Shown piece after piece: positions 1-5,476 of a stretch of DNA of 5,744 nt. Position 1 is the first letter of the stretch. The number at the start of each line of letters is the position of its first letter. Source of the DNA: Sulfurovum sp. (GTDB taxonomy: Bacteria > Campylobacterota > Campylobacteria > Campylobacterales > Sulfurovaceae). A program made the position numbers and the translations under genes. Location: contig WGDG01000009.1 of assembly GCA_015493425.1 (NCBI GenBank), forward strand, positions 1 through 5,744, in the 5' to 3' direction. The notes beneath the pieces are model-generated. The model was given only the letters and a program-made list of their open reading frames with translations, was not told the origin of the DNA and did not search any database.

Positions 1-691
1 CAATATTTGTTGTTCCGATATTACCTGTGGCCAGATTATTACCCTCATCGGTCCACAACCCGCTTAAACCTGTATGAGAAACAGTCCATTCGACTGCATC
101 CGGAATACCGTCATTATCATCATCAATATCGATATTGTCCGCGATTCCGTCGCCATCCGTATCAGGGACAAGGTCAAAATTGACATACCCGATAGAAGCA
201 TTGGCTGTCGTTGTCCATCCACTGCTGTCTGATGCGAAACCTATGTACGAAGCATTACTAATACATGCAGCGGGGAAATTGCCCTGCAGCGTACCGTTTC
301 CACTGGTAGCCGTAAGAGATTGCAGTTGTACCCATTGACTATTACCATTATCCCAACACCCTACATACAGTGCTTCAGACTCAAGCCCGTCCGTTTTGAT
401 CTCCATCGAATAGGCAACACCGCTTGCGCTGCTCGCATCAAAACCCCTGTAAATATATTCATTGTCCAAGTTCTGAAAATTCAGATATCCGTTTTCTATC
501 CAGATACGTCCTGTCGTGGGATCCTGATCTTCACTGTCGTACCAGTCATTACTAAAATTAACACTTCCGTCATTGTTGGAATAAGATACGGTAGCAAAAT
601 CATCCCGTACATTCGGATAACTGGCAGCACACAGAGAAGTTGAAGCAAATACAACACTTAAAACTATTACTTTTATACGATTTTTTTCCAT
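1..691 (-). CDS. Secreted surface protein with thrombospondin type 3-like Ca-binding repeats (N-terminal part, truncated by window edge)
   Basis: An open frame of 230 codons begins at the ATG at 691 and runs off the left edge without a stop. An SD (AGGGGG) lies five bases before the ATG. Residues 1-22 form a Sec-type signal: basic start (EKNRIK), hydrophobic core (VIVLSVVFAS), and likely cleavage around CAA/S. Residues 24-170 are rich in Asn, Ser, Thr, Gly, Tyr and Trp and lack long hydrophobic stretches, as in an extracellular beta-sandwich. From residue 177 come Asp-rich repeats, DTDGDGIAD followed by DIDDDNDGIPD, the usual pattern of thrombospondin type 3-like calcium-binding repeats. Such proteins are usually large adhesins or matrix proteins; the specific partner here is unknown. 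The gene starts 10 bases after the stop of peptide A, so both probably share the transcript that begins upstream of the riboswitch-like leader. The C-terminus, which would show the anchoring or secretion route, is not visible. Confidence 0.85.
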   Translation of the reverse strand, partial: MEKNRIKVIVLSVVFASTSLCAASYPNVRDDFATVSYSNNDGSVNFSNDWYDSEDQDPTTGRIWIENGYLNFQNLDNEYIYRGFDASSASGVAYSMEIKTDGLESEALYVGCWDNGNSQWVQLQSLTATSGNGTLQGNFPAACISNASYIGFASDSSGWTTTANASIGYVNFDLVPDTDGDGIADNIDIDDDNDGIPDAVEWTVSHTGLSGLWTDEGNNLATGNIGTTNI

Positions 692-701
692 ACGATCCCC
701 C

Positions 702-878
702 TCACTGCCACGCATTGCCATTCGGGTCACTTGGCGGATTGCCAAACCCCGCTTTTACTTCTGTCGGTTTCGTCAATGTACCCAGTGCCAGCAGTGTCGG
801 AGCGGCGTAGGCTGTTTTTTTCAGAAAGTTACGGCGCGACTTTGCCTGTTGGGTTTTATGTGTCTCTTTATTATACAT
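702..878 (-). CDS. Peptide A: 58-residue Tat-signal peptide with lasso-like leader motif
   Basis: This complete short frame runs from ATG at 878 to TGA at 704-702, with an SD (AAGGGGG at 893-887) eight bases upstream. Residues 14-20 are SRRNFLK, a textbook twin-arginine signal. A hydrophobic stretch (residues 23-36) and a possible VKA|G cleavage site at 43/44 follow. The overlapping segment Y24-P27-L29-G33-T39 has exactly the spacing YxxPxLxxxGxxxxxT known from lasso-peptide leaders. The remaining segment is GFGNPPSDPNGNAWQ. If G44 were residue 1, D51 would be residue 8, the ring size of many lasso peptides; however, lasso leaders usually place the Thr at -2, and here it would be at -5. The peptide is paralogous to peptide B at 4400-4627, with 20 of 30 identities from SRR to the Ala at 43/41. 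It could equally be a plain Tat-exported small protein; its function is unknown. Confidence 0.8.
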   Translation of the reverse strand: MYNKETHKTQQAKSRRNFLKKTAYAAPTLLALGTLTKPTEVKAGFGNPPSDPNGNAWQ

Positions 879-912
879 GAAGAGAGCCCCCTTTTTTCAA
901 TATTCAAATTAA

Positions 913-988
913 GGCAGCCTGGCGATCTTTAAAAGGGAAAAGACCCATAGCTTTCCGACCCTGCTTCACAACAGGTGTGGCATTTGCA
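913..988 (-). ncRNA. Structured leader resembling a class I c-di-GMP (GEMM) riboswitch
   Basis: Read on the minus strand, the leader of the peptide A/surface protein unit has several GEMM-I hallmarks. (a) A hairpin CCTGTT-GTGA-AGCAGG (975-960) is closed by a GNRA tetraloop, like P2. (b) The joining segment GGGTCGGAAAGC (961-950) aligns with the canonical GGGACGCAAAGC at 10 of 12 positions. (c) A second hairpin has GGTCTTT (945-939) pairing with AAAGATC (930-924), like P3. (d) A closing 3' strand GGCTGCC (919-913) sits where P1 should end. The fit is imperfect: the 5' strand (TGCAAATGCC, 988-979) pairs with it only as GCA/TGC plus GCC/GGC with a three-base AAT bulge, and the usual GGCAAACC is replaced by TGCCACACC. 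It lies downstream of a promoter and 15 bases before the A-rich SD region of peptide A. It may be a divergent c-di-GMP switch, a related ligand variant, or another structured RNA. The surface-protein target favours c-di-GMP control. Confidence 0.55.
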
Positions 989-1005
989 TAATTGTTCAGT
1001 GTATT

Positions 1006-1014
1006 ACTATAGCA
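1006..1014 (-). promoter_or_regulatory. Second possible extended -10 promoter
   Basis: The minus strand reads TGC-TATAGT (1014-1006), an extended -10 form 24 bases downstream of the stronger TGT-TATAAT. Transcription would begin near 999, just before the structured leader. No good -35 is visible. It may be an alternative start or chance in an AT-rich stretch. Confidence 0.3.
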
Positions 1015-1020
1015 TAGAAT

Positions 1021-1057
1021 AATCTCGTAATTATAACATTTTTCAACCAAAATCTCG
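1021..1057 (-). repeat. Direct repeat CGAGATT flanking the -10, candidate operator
   Basis: The heptamer CGAGATT occurs on the minus strand at 1057-1051 and again at 1027-1021, exactly 30 bases apart (about three helical turns). One copy lies where a -35 would be and the other overlaps the expected start site. The spacing and placement suit a regulator that binds both sites, but a seven-base repeat in AT-rich DNA can arise by chance. Confidence 0.3.
1030..1038 (-). promoter_or_regulatory. Extended -10 promoter for peptide A and the surface protein
   Basis: The minus strand reads TGT-TATAAT (1038-1030), a perfect -10 hexamer with the TGn extension. No convincing -35 is found at 16-18 bases upstream; the region is T- and A-rich instead (GATTTTGGTTGAAAAA). 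Vegetative promoters of Campylobacterota are known to lack a conserved -35 and to rely on the -10 and T-rich upstream DNA, so this fits. The predicted start is near 1023, giving a leader of about 145 bases that contains the whole riboswitch-like fold. Confidence 0.6.
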
Positions 1058-1061
1058 AAAG

Positions 1062-1084
1062 AGAAAACTGGCAGGCTGTTTTCT
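1062..1084 (-). terminator. Weak stem-loop after the HprK-related gene, possible terminator
   Basis: Seventeen bases beyond the stop of the kinase gene, the minus strand has AGAAAAC and GTTTTCT forming a perfect 7-bp stem around a nine-base loop. The stem is AT-rich and is followed only by CTCTTTCG rather than a clean T-tract, so termination, if any, would be leaky. It lies just upstream of the next promoter, the expected place for a unit boundary. Confidence 0.3.
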
Positions 1085-1100
1085 ATTCACAGTGTTACAT

Positions 1101-1973
1101 TCAAGAAAGGAAAGTATCTTGAATGGCATCATAGACTTCCGGCAGGCGGGAGAAATTTTGCGGTACCGCTATTTCATAAAGAGGCGTCTGCTTCACAAAC
1201 TGCATATGAAACGCAAAATGCTCTTGTTTAAAGAAACCTATGGGTGCAAAGTCCGCAGCGTGGAGCGCCTTGAATTTTGCAATGCCTTTCAGAGGAGCAA
1301 TGTGTATGTCTGCATTGCCCTCTACCTGTTTCAAAACAAACACTGCGCCTATTTTCAGCGGTGAAGTCACAAATGCTTCAGCAGCATCTCCAAGTACAGC
1401 AGGCTGTCGATAGGGTCGGACAAAGGGCCAGGAGGCAACGGCACGGAAGGTGCCGTCGTTTTCGGTGTGAATGGCCAGGGTATCATCGCCCAAAAGCCTG
1501 TGTCCTCTTTGCAAAAAATAGTGGGTCAGTGTCGACTTCCCTCCAAAAGAAGGCGCAGAAAAGACCACGGCTGTGCCGTCAACCTCCACACTGCCGACAT
1601 GAAACATATGATAGACCTGCTCCAGCTGAAACAGCAAAGGAAGAAAGGTATGATAGATCCAAAAACGCAGCTGTTCGGGCGTAAATGTTGTCCCTTCTTC
1701 ATAGCCAATGGTACGGCTGTGCGGAAACCATACCAGTTTCAGTACGTCTGAAACTTCCAGCATCCACTCATGCTGTTTCCCTTTCATCTGTGGAAAGGGA
1801 ATGTGGCTGCCATAACGCACCTCTTTTGCAGAATGGGGGAAATAATCGGACCAATATGCAAACTCCGGCAGCTGCTTTGGTGCAACACTAATCGGAGGAT
1901 GCAGAGGGGTACCTCCGGACGTATCGTTTAAAAAAGGATATGCTGTAAAATCAACCTGGTGCCCAAAAACCAT
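1101..1973 (-). CDS. HprK-related kinase (HPr kinase-like P-loop protein)
   Basis: The 290-residue product matches the C-terminal catalytic fold of HPr kinase/phosphorylase, which phosphorylates a serine on its partner protein. Visible landmarks are H125 (MFHVGSVEVDG) before the P-loop, the P-loop APSFGGKST (140-148, with K146 and S147), and GHRLLGDD (157-164), which parallels GHRLVADD in true HprK with the acidic pair D163/D164. The first 110 residues do not look like the HprK N-terminal domain, and no HPr gene is nearby, so this is a relative rather than carbon-catabolite HprK. Such relatives are known beside PqqD-type proteins and in lasso-peptide clusters, where some (ThcoK, PadeK) phosphorylate the precursor's serine. 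The gene begins 6 bases after the stop of the BY-kinase gene, with GGGAG as SD spanning that junction, so the two are co-translated. Its substrate is unknown; the small Tat peptides or the polysaccharide assembly machinery are candidates by location only. Confidence 0.82.
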   Translation of the reverse strand: MVFGHQVDFTAYPFLNDTSGGTPLHPPISVAPKQLPEFAYWSDYFPHSAKEVRYGSHIPFPQMKGKQHEWMLEVSDVLKLVWFPHSRTIGYEEGTTFTPEQLRFWIYHTFLPLLFQLEQVYHMFHVGSVEVDGTAVVFSAPSFGGKSTLTHYFLQRGHRLLGDDTLAIHTENDGTFRAVASWPFVRPYRQPAVLGDAAEAFVTSPLKIGAVFVLKQVEGNADIHIAPLKGIAKFKALHAADFAPIGFFKQEHFAFHMQFVKQTPLYEIAVPQNFSRLPEVYDAIQDTFLS

Positions 1974-1979
1974 GCTATG

Positions 1980-4325
1980 TTACTCCCGTTCATGCTGCAG
2001 GGTATAGTCATGCATATATTTTTCCTGATAATAGCCGTTTTGGTAATAGGACTTTGTCTGGCTTACCCCATTGAGTACAATACCGACATTGATATTGTCA
2101 TCTTCACTGTAACGGTTGATCTCCCGAAGGAACACCTTTTTGGAAACCCCTGCCTTGAGAATGAAAAGGGTCAGGTCTGCACTGTACATGATTTTCCGTG
2201 CATCAGACACAATCCCTACCGGCGGCGTATCGATCAGAATATACGCATAGGTTTCAGAAAGTGTTTCTATCATGGCATCAAAAGCATCGGACATAATCAG
2301 CCGGGTCGGGTTGGGTGCTTTCAAGCCGCTGAAGATCACATCAAGATTTTCATAATCGGTTGTTTTCACCGCCTCTTTCACTGTATAACGGCCGCTCAGT
2401 ACCGTACTGATGCCGACCGCATCGTTTTTCATGCCAAATTTTTCATGCAGCGTCGGTTTTCGCAAGTCCATGTCAAGGACAATCACTTTATGATGACTGC
2501 TTTTGGCAATCGTCTGTCCCAGGTGGAAGGCAGTGAATGTTTTTCCTTCTCCGGAAATGGTAGACGTAAGCGCGATGACTTTGGCATGCCGTGTACTTTT
2601 GACAAATGCAAGATTGATCCACAGGGAACGAATGGCTTCTTTATAATAGGCCATGGCATTCTTTCTTCCGTTGGCAAGCGGCAATACGCCGTATATACTG
2701 ACATCACTCAGTTGCTCTATCTCTTCTTGCGTATTGATACGGTTATCGAAAAAGTGGCGCAGCATTGCCTGGAGTGTTCCAAGAATAAGCCCCAGAATGA
2801 ACCCTACAAGCACGATCATTTTACGTTTTGGTTTAACAGGAGCCCCAGGTACATCCGCATTTTCTATAATGCGTGTTCCGGAGATGGTTGAGGAAGCCAA
2901 AATAGCGGTTTCCGTCCGTTTCTCCAGCAAAAAGGCATAGATTTTTTCATTGACACTGAAACCGCGGGTCAGCTGTTCGAGCTGCTGTTCATGCTCAGGT
3001 ACCTCTTCCAGCTGTCTTTTTTGGGTATCGATCTCCTGTAGCAGCCTCTCTTTCTGCTGCTTAAGTGCCTCAATATGTGCAGACAATGCCTCTTTAAGCG
3101 ATTTTTTCAAATAGCCCAATTCCCGTTCTTTTTTGATGACGCCCGGATGCCGGGGCGTATAGTTTACCAGCATACTCGCATACTCGGCACGTACCTGTCC
3201 GATCTGCTCCATCAGACGGTTCAGCGTCGGACTTTCAAGTGGAGAATAGTCCATTGCAGCCAGTGCATCAGTACCGCTTTTTTGCAGATGGTTCATCATA
3301 CTTTCCGCCATATCAAGCTGCATGTTAAGCTGATACAGACGGCTTTCAAGATCGCTCAGTTTTTGTGCTACCAGCTGTACTTTCCCGGAGAGATTGACGG
3401 CACTGTTGTCTGCTTTGTAATGCTGCAGTTTCTGTGCCGAGCCTTTCAAGGCTTTTTCTATCACATCAAGCTGCATATCGATGAAGCGCAGCTTCTTTTT
3501 GGCACCCTCCGATTTCAGTTCAAGATTTTTGGCAATATATGCCTGGGCTACGGCATTGATGATCTCCGCTGCACGCTGCGGTACAGTATCGTGAAATGTC
3601 AATGCAACAATACGGCCGTATTTGCTCAATGTCGTCGCCCCGATACCTCCCTGGATAAACTGTGACATCCACGCATTTGGCACAATGCTGAAGGCATACT
3701 CATCATTTCCCATAGGATAGAGACGGTTTACGGTCAGAGAAAACCACGGGGTTTCTATTTTCTTTCCGTATTGATGTACCTTGTCGTACGATACTGCCGT
3801 TTTTTTCGAGGCGCTACTGCCGGAGAAAAGCGTTTTCAGTGTATGCCAAAAAGAGTGTTTTTCTGCAAGTTTCAGACGAAAATGTTTGTCATCGACCGGA
3901 ATCAGTGTTAAGGTATATCCATACACAGCAGGAGCGAGAAACGAGTAGGACACCGTAAAGGGGGTATTTTTATATAATTCATATGTTTTGAAGCGTTTAT
4001 GCAGGAAATAACGTGTGCCCAGATTGAGTGTACTCAACGCCTCTTTTGCAATGGGACGGCTTCGGAATACGACCAGTTCATCTTCCACATCACTGTTGGA
4101 ACCGTCAAAACTTTCCATAAGAAAGTCTCCGGAGTATCCATTGTCCTGCTGTTTGATTTTCAGCAGTGCCTGTGCTTCATATATGGAAGGTTTCATATAG
4201 GCAACATAAGCAGAAATGGCAGTGACCAGCAAAGTAACAAACAGAATGGAACGCCGATAACGCAACAATACAGAAAAGATCTCTTTAATATCGATCTCAT
4301 CTTCTGATTTTGTAAAATGTTCCAT
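1980..4325 (-). CDS. Polysaccharide co-polymerase with fused BY-kinase (Wzc-type, PCP-2a)
   Basis: This inner-membrane protein controls chain length and export of exopolysaccharide, coupling them to tyrosine autophosphorylation. From the chosen start (781 residues) the order is: a Wzz domain from about residue 10, TM1 about 27-44, a large periplasmic part with predicted coiled coils (about 280-350 and 395-455), the proline-rich PGAPVKPKRK (493-502) before TM2 (503-520), and a cytoplasmic kinase. The kinase shows Walker A TISGEGKT (589-596), Walker A' VIVLDMDLRKP (614-624) and Walker B ILIDTPP (696-702). A C-terminal tyrosine cluster has Y760, Y761, Y765, Y766, Y770 and Y774. The oligomerisation motif ExxRxxR appears as E563-R566-W569, with the last Arg replaced. 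ATG at 4325 is preferred because AGAGGAAG lies three bases upstream; a longer GTG start at 4382 has no good SD and would add residues unlike the family. It follows peptide B and precedes the HprK-related gene with a 6-base gap. Confidence 0.93.
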   Translation of the reverse strand: MEHFTKSEDEIDIKEIFSVLLRYRRSILFVTLLVTAISAYVAYMKPSIYEAQALLKIKQQDNGYSGDFLMESFDGSNSDVEDELVVFRSRPIAKEALSTLNLGTRYFLHKRFKTYELYKNTPFTVSYSFLAPAVYGYTLTLIPVDDKHFRLKLAEKHSFWHTLKTLFSGSSASKKTAVSYDKVHQYGKKIETPWFSLTVNRLYPMGNDEYAFSIVPNAWMSQFIQGGIGATTLSKYGRIVALTFHDTVPQRAAEIINAVAQAYIAKNLELKSEGAKKKLRFIDMQLDVIEKALKGSAQKLQHYKADNSAVNLSGKVQLVAQKLSDLESRLYQLNMQLDMAESMMNHLQKSGTDALAAMDYSPLESPTLNRLMEQIGQVRAEYASMLVNYTPRHPGVIKKERELGYLKKSLKEALSAHIEALKQQKERLLQEIDTQKRQLEEVPEHEQQLEQLTRGFSVNEKIYAFLLEKRTETAILASSTISGTRIIENADVPGAPVKPKRKMIVLVGFILGLILGTLQAMLRHFFDNRINTQEEIEQLSDVSIYGVLPLANGRKNAMAYYKEAIRSLWINLAFVKSTRHAKVIALTSTISGEGKTFTAFHLGQTIAKSSHHKVIVLDMDLRKPTLHEKFGMKNDAVGISTVLSGRYTVKEAVKTTDYENLDVIFSGLKAPNPTRLIMSDAFDAMIETLSETYAYILIDTPPVGIVSDARKIMYSADLTLFILKAGVSKKVFLREINRYSEDDNINVGIVLNGVSQTKSYYQNGYYQEKYMHDYTLQHERE

Positions 4326-4368
4326 ACACTTCCTCTTTGCTATTTTGCCTGTCATTGTACTGGTCGCA

Positions 4369-4389
4369 CAGTTTAAGCACACTTAACTG
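4369..4389 (-). other. Stem-loop between peptide B and the BY-kinase gene
   Basis: On the minus strand CAGTTAAG (4389-4382) and CTTAAACTG (4377-4369) form an eight-pair stem with one bulged base and a four-base loop. No T-tract follows, so it is not a typical terminator. It lies in the 74-base gap between peptide B and the kinase gene and could act in mRNA processing or set different expression of the two genes. Chance is possible. Confidence 0.25.
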
Positions 4390-4399
4390 TACAGCGGGT

Positions 4400-4627
4400 T
4401 TAAAAACGCAGTTTCATACTTTTTTTAGAACGACTTTTAATACTGCGTGAAGATTGTGAGGAAAACAAACCTCCCGGAGGCCCCGGAGGACCGCCGGAAG
4501 TATCAGCATGCACTGTAGTCGGCTTCAGCAACGATCCAAGCGTATACAGAACGGGGGCATGGTAGACAGTTTTTTTCAGAAAACCCCTTCGGCTCTGTGT
4601 TTGGCTATTGTTTTGTTCAGTATCCAT
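4400..4627 (-). CDS. Peptide B: 75-residue Tat-signal peptide with lasso-like leader motif and Ser/Arg/Lys-rich tail
   Basis: The start is ATG at 4627, because AGGAAG lies just upstream; a GTG one codon earlier would abut that SD. The SD overlaps the TAG of the lipoprotein gene, implying coupled translation. Residues 12-18 (SRRGFLK) are a consensus Tat motif, and residues 20-34 are hydrophobic with a possible VHA|D cleavage at 41/42. Y22, P25, L27, G31 and T37 again fit YxxPxLxxxGxxxxxT exactly. The leader is shared with peptide A at 702-878, but the rest is not: GGPPGPPGG (45-53) is followed by a tail with seven Ser and seven Arg/Lys in its last 20 residues. A conserved leader with a divergent C-terminal part resembles RiPP precursors, but it also occurs when only a signal peptide is conserved. 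The Ser-rich tail is a conceivable target for the HprK-related kinase two genes away, though phosphorylation would have to precede export. The function is unknown. Confidence 0.8.
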   Translation of the reverse strand: MDTEQNNSQTQSRRGFLKKTVYHAPVLYTLGSLLKPTTVHADTSGGPPGPPGGLFSSQSSRSIKSRSKKSMKLRF

Positions 4628-4633
4628 CACTTC

Positions 4634-5476
4634 CTACTTTGCTTTGGGTGGCGTGGTGATGTCAAAGGGCTTATCACGATTCAATGGTACGCCTGATGAG
4701 ACGTTAGCTGTACTTTGGCGGACACGGCACTTTTCCAAACCTGCTTTTGCAGCAAATACCCGGTTGCCTGATAGCGGAATCTGTACGGGCTCAGTCTCTT
4801 TTACCCATTTGAAATGATACGTTTGCTTTCCGTTCATATCAAAGATATAGACAACTGGTTTCCCCTTTCTCATTACAGGAATCTCCTCTCCTGTTTCACT
4901 GTCGACAAGTTTCATCTGCTTTAACACGGGATCATCCATCGTACGCGTTTCAGTAAAGCGTATGCGGTCTTCGCTGTCAACATAGGAAGTCAGTGCATAA
5001 AAGCCCTCCATCTGTAAAGCTATCGTTGCATTGCTCTCCCCTGAACGTACAGTAAACGGCCACTCCTGCCTTACACCATTTTCAGACTGCCGGTAATAGA
5101 CAAGCTGGTCTCCGGAGACACTGCCCGTCTCATCTTGAAATACCAAATCAAGACCACTGCTTCCAATACTTCCGAAAGCTTTAAGTGAATACATCTGTGT
5201 CGCATCATCCCTATCCAGCACACCGAATTTTGCTCCGTTAAAACGCTGACCGGTTTGTATATTTTTCACCTTTAAACGAATGTACCATGCTGCACTCTTC
5301 TGTTGTGGGGGCTTTGGCGCCACGGTACGCACTGTCTCTGTCGCAGAAGGTTTGGCAGCAGAAGGTTCGGTAGATGGCTGTCTTGCATACTTTGAGGTAT
5401 TGTCACAACCGGTTATCCACCAGGAAAGCAGCAGGAGGGAAAAGAGCCCAATGTAATGTATTGTACGTTTTTGCAT
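4634..5476 (-). CDS. Putative lipoprotein of unknown function
   Basis: The 280-residue product starts at ATG 5476, which overlaps the TGA of the upstream gene by one base (TGATG); an apparent GTG one codon earlier is not needed. Its SD is the GGGGGAG that encodes the last residues of the upstream protein. The N-terminus is a lipoprotein signal: basic MQKR, a Leu-rich core and the lipobox ITGC with Cys24 as the lipidated residue. Asp follows at +2, which in enterobacteria keeps lipoproteins in the inner membrane; whether that rule applies here is uncertain. Residues 33-60 form a Pro/Ala/Ser/Thr-rich linker. The remaining 220 residues are polar with alternating hydrophobics, consistent with a beta-rich domain, and have no motif I recognise. 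Being coupled to a surface-type protein upstream and peptide B downstream, it may help anchor or assemble envelope components next to the polysaccharide machinery, but that is inferred from position only. Confidence 0.8.
   Translation of the reverse strand: MQKRTIHYIGLFSLLLLSWWITGCDNTSKYARQPSTEPSAAKPSATETVRTVAPKPPQQKSAAWYIRLKVKNIQTGQRFNGAKFGVLDRDDATQMYSLKAFGSIGSSGLDLVFQDETGSVSGDQLVYYRQSENGVRQEWPFTVRSGESNATIALQMEGFYALTSYVDSEDRIRFTETRTMDDPVLKQMKLVDSETGEEIPVMRKGKPVVYIFDMNGKQTYHFKWVKETEPVQIPLSGNRVFAAKAGLEKCRVRQSTANVSSGVPLNRDKPFDITTPPKAK

Noticed and set aside
135..643. Two overlapping plus-strand open frames
   Set aside because: They are antisense to the secreted repeat protein, whose signal peptide and Asp-rich repeats show that the minus strand is the coding one.
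879..1100. CRISPR array, tRNA or insertion-sequence end in the main intergenic stretch
   Set aside because: There are no regularly spaced long repeats, no cloverleaf with a T-arm and no terminal inverted repeats; the structure seen fits a regulatory leader.
1959..2891. 310-codon open frame on the plus strand
   Set aside because: It lies wholly antisense to the well-supported BY-kinase catalytic region, its product is rich in Cys, His and Phe without domain character, and no SD precedes it.
3075..3665. 196-codon open frame on the plus strand
   Set aside because: It is antisense to the coiled-coil part of the BY-kinase gene, which has clear family features; the composition is that of a shadow frame.
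4354..4359. TACAAT as a separate promoter for the BY-kinase gene
   Set aside because: There is no supporting -35 or TGn extension, and the leader would be only about 20 bases. Not excluded, but not supportable.
4326..4382. GTG start at 4382 for the BY-kinase
   Set aside because: The 19 extra residues have no SD and contain three Cys unlike the family N-terminus; ATG 4325 has AGAGGAAG just upstream.
4400..4500. Collagen-like repeat in peptide B (GPPGPPGG)
   Set aside because: Only two Gly-Pro-Pro triplets are present, too few for a triple helix.
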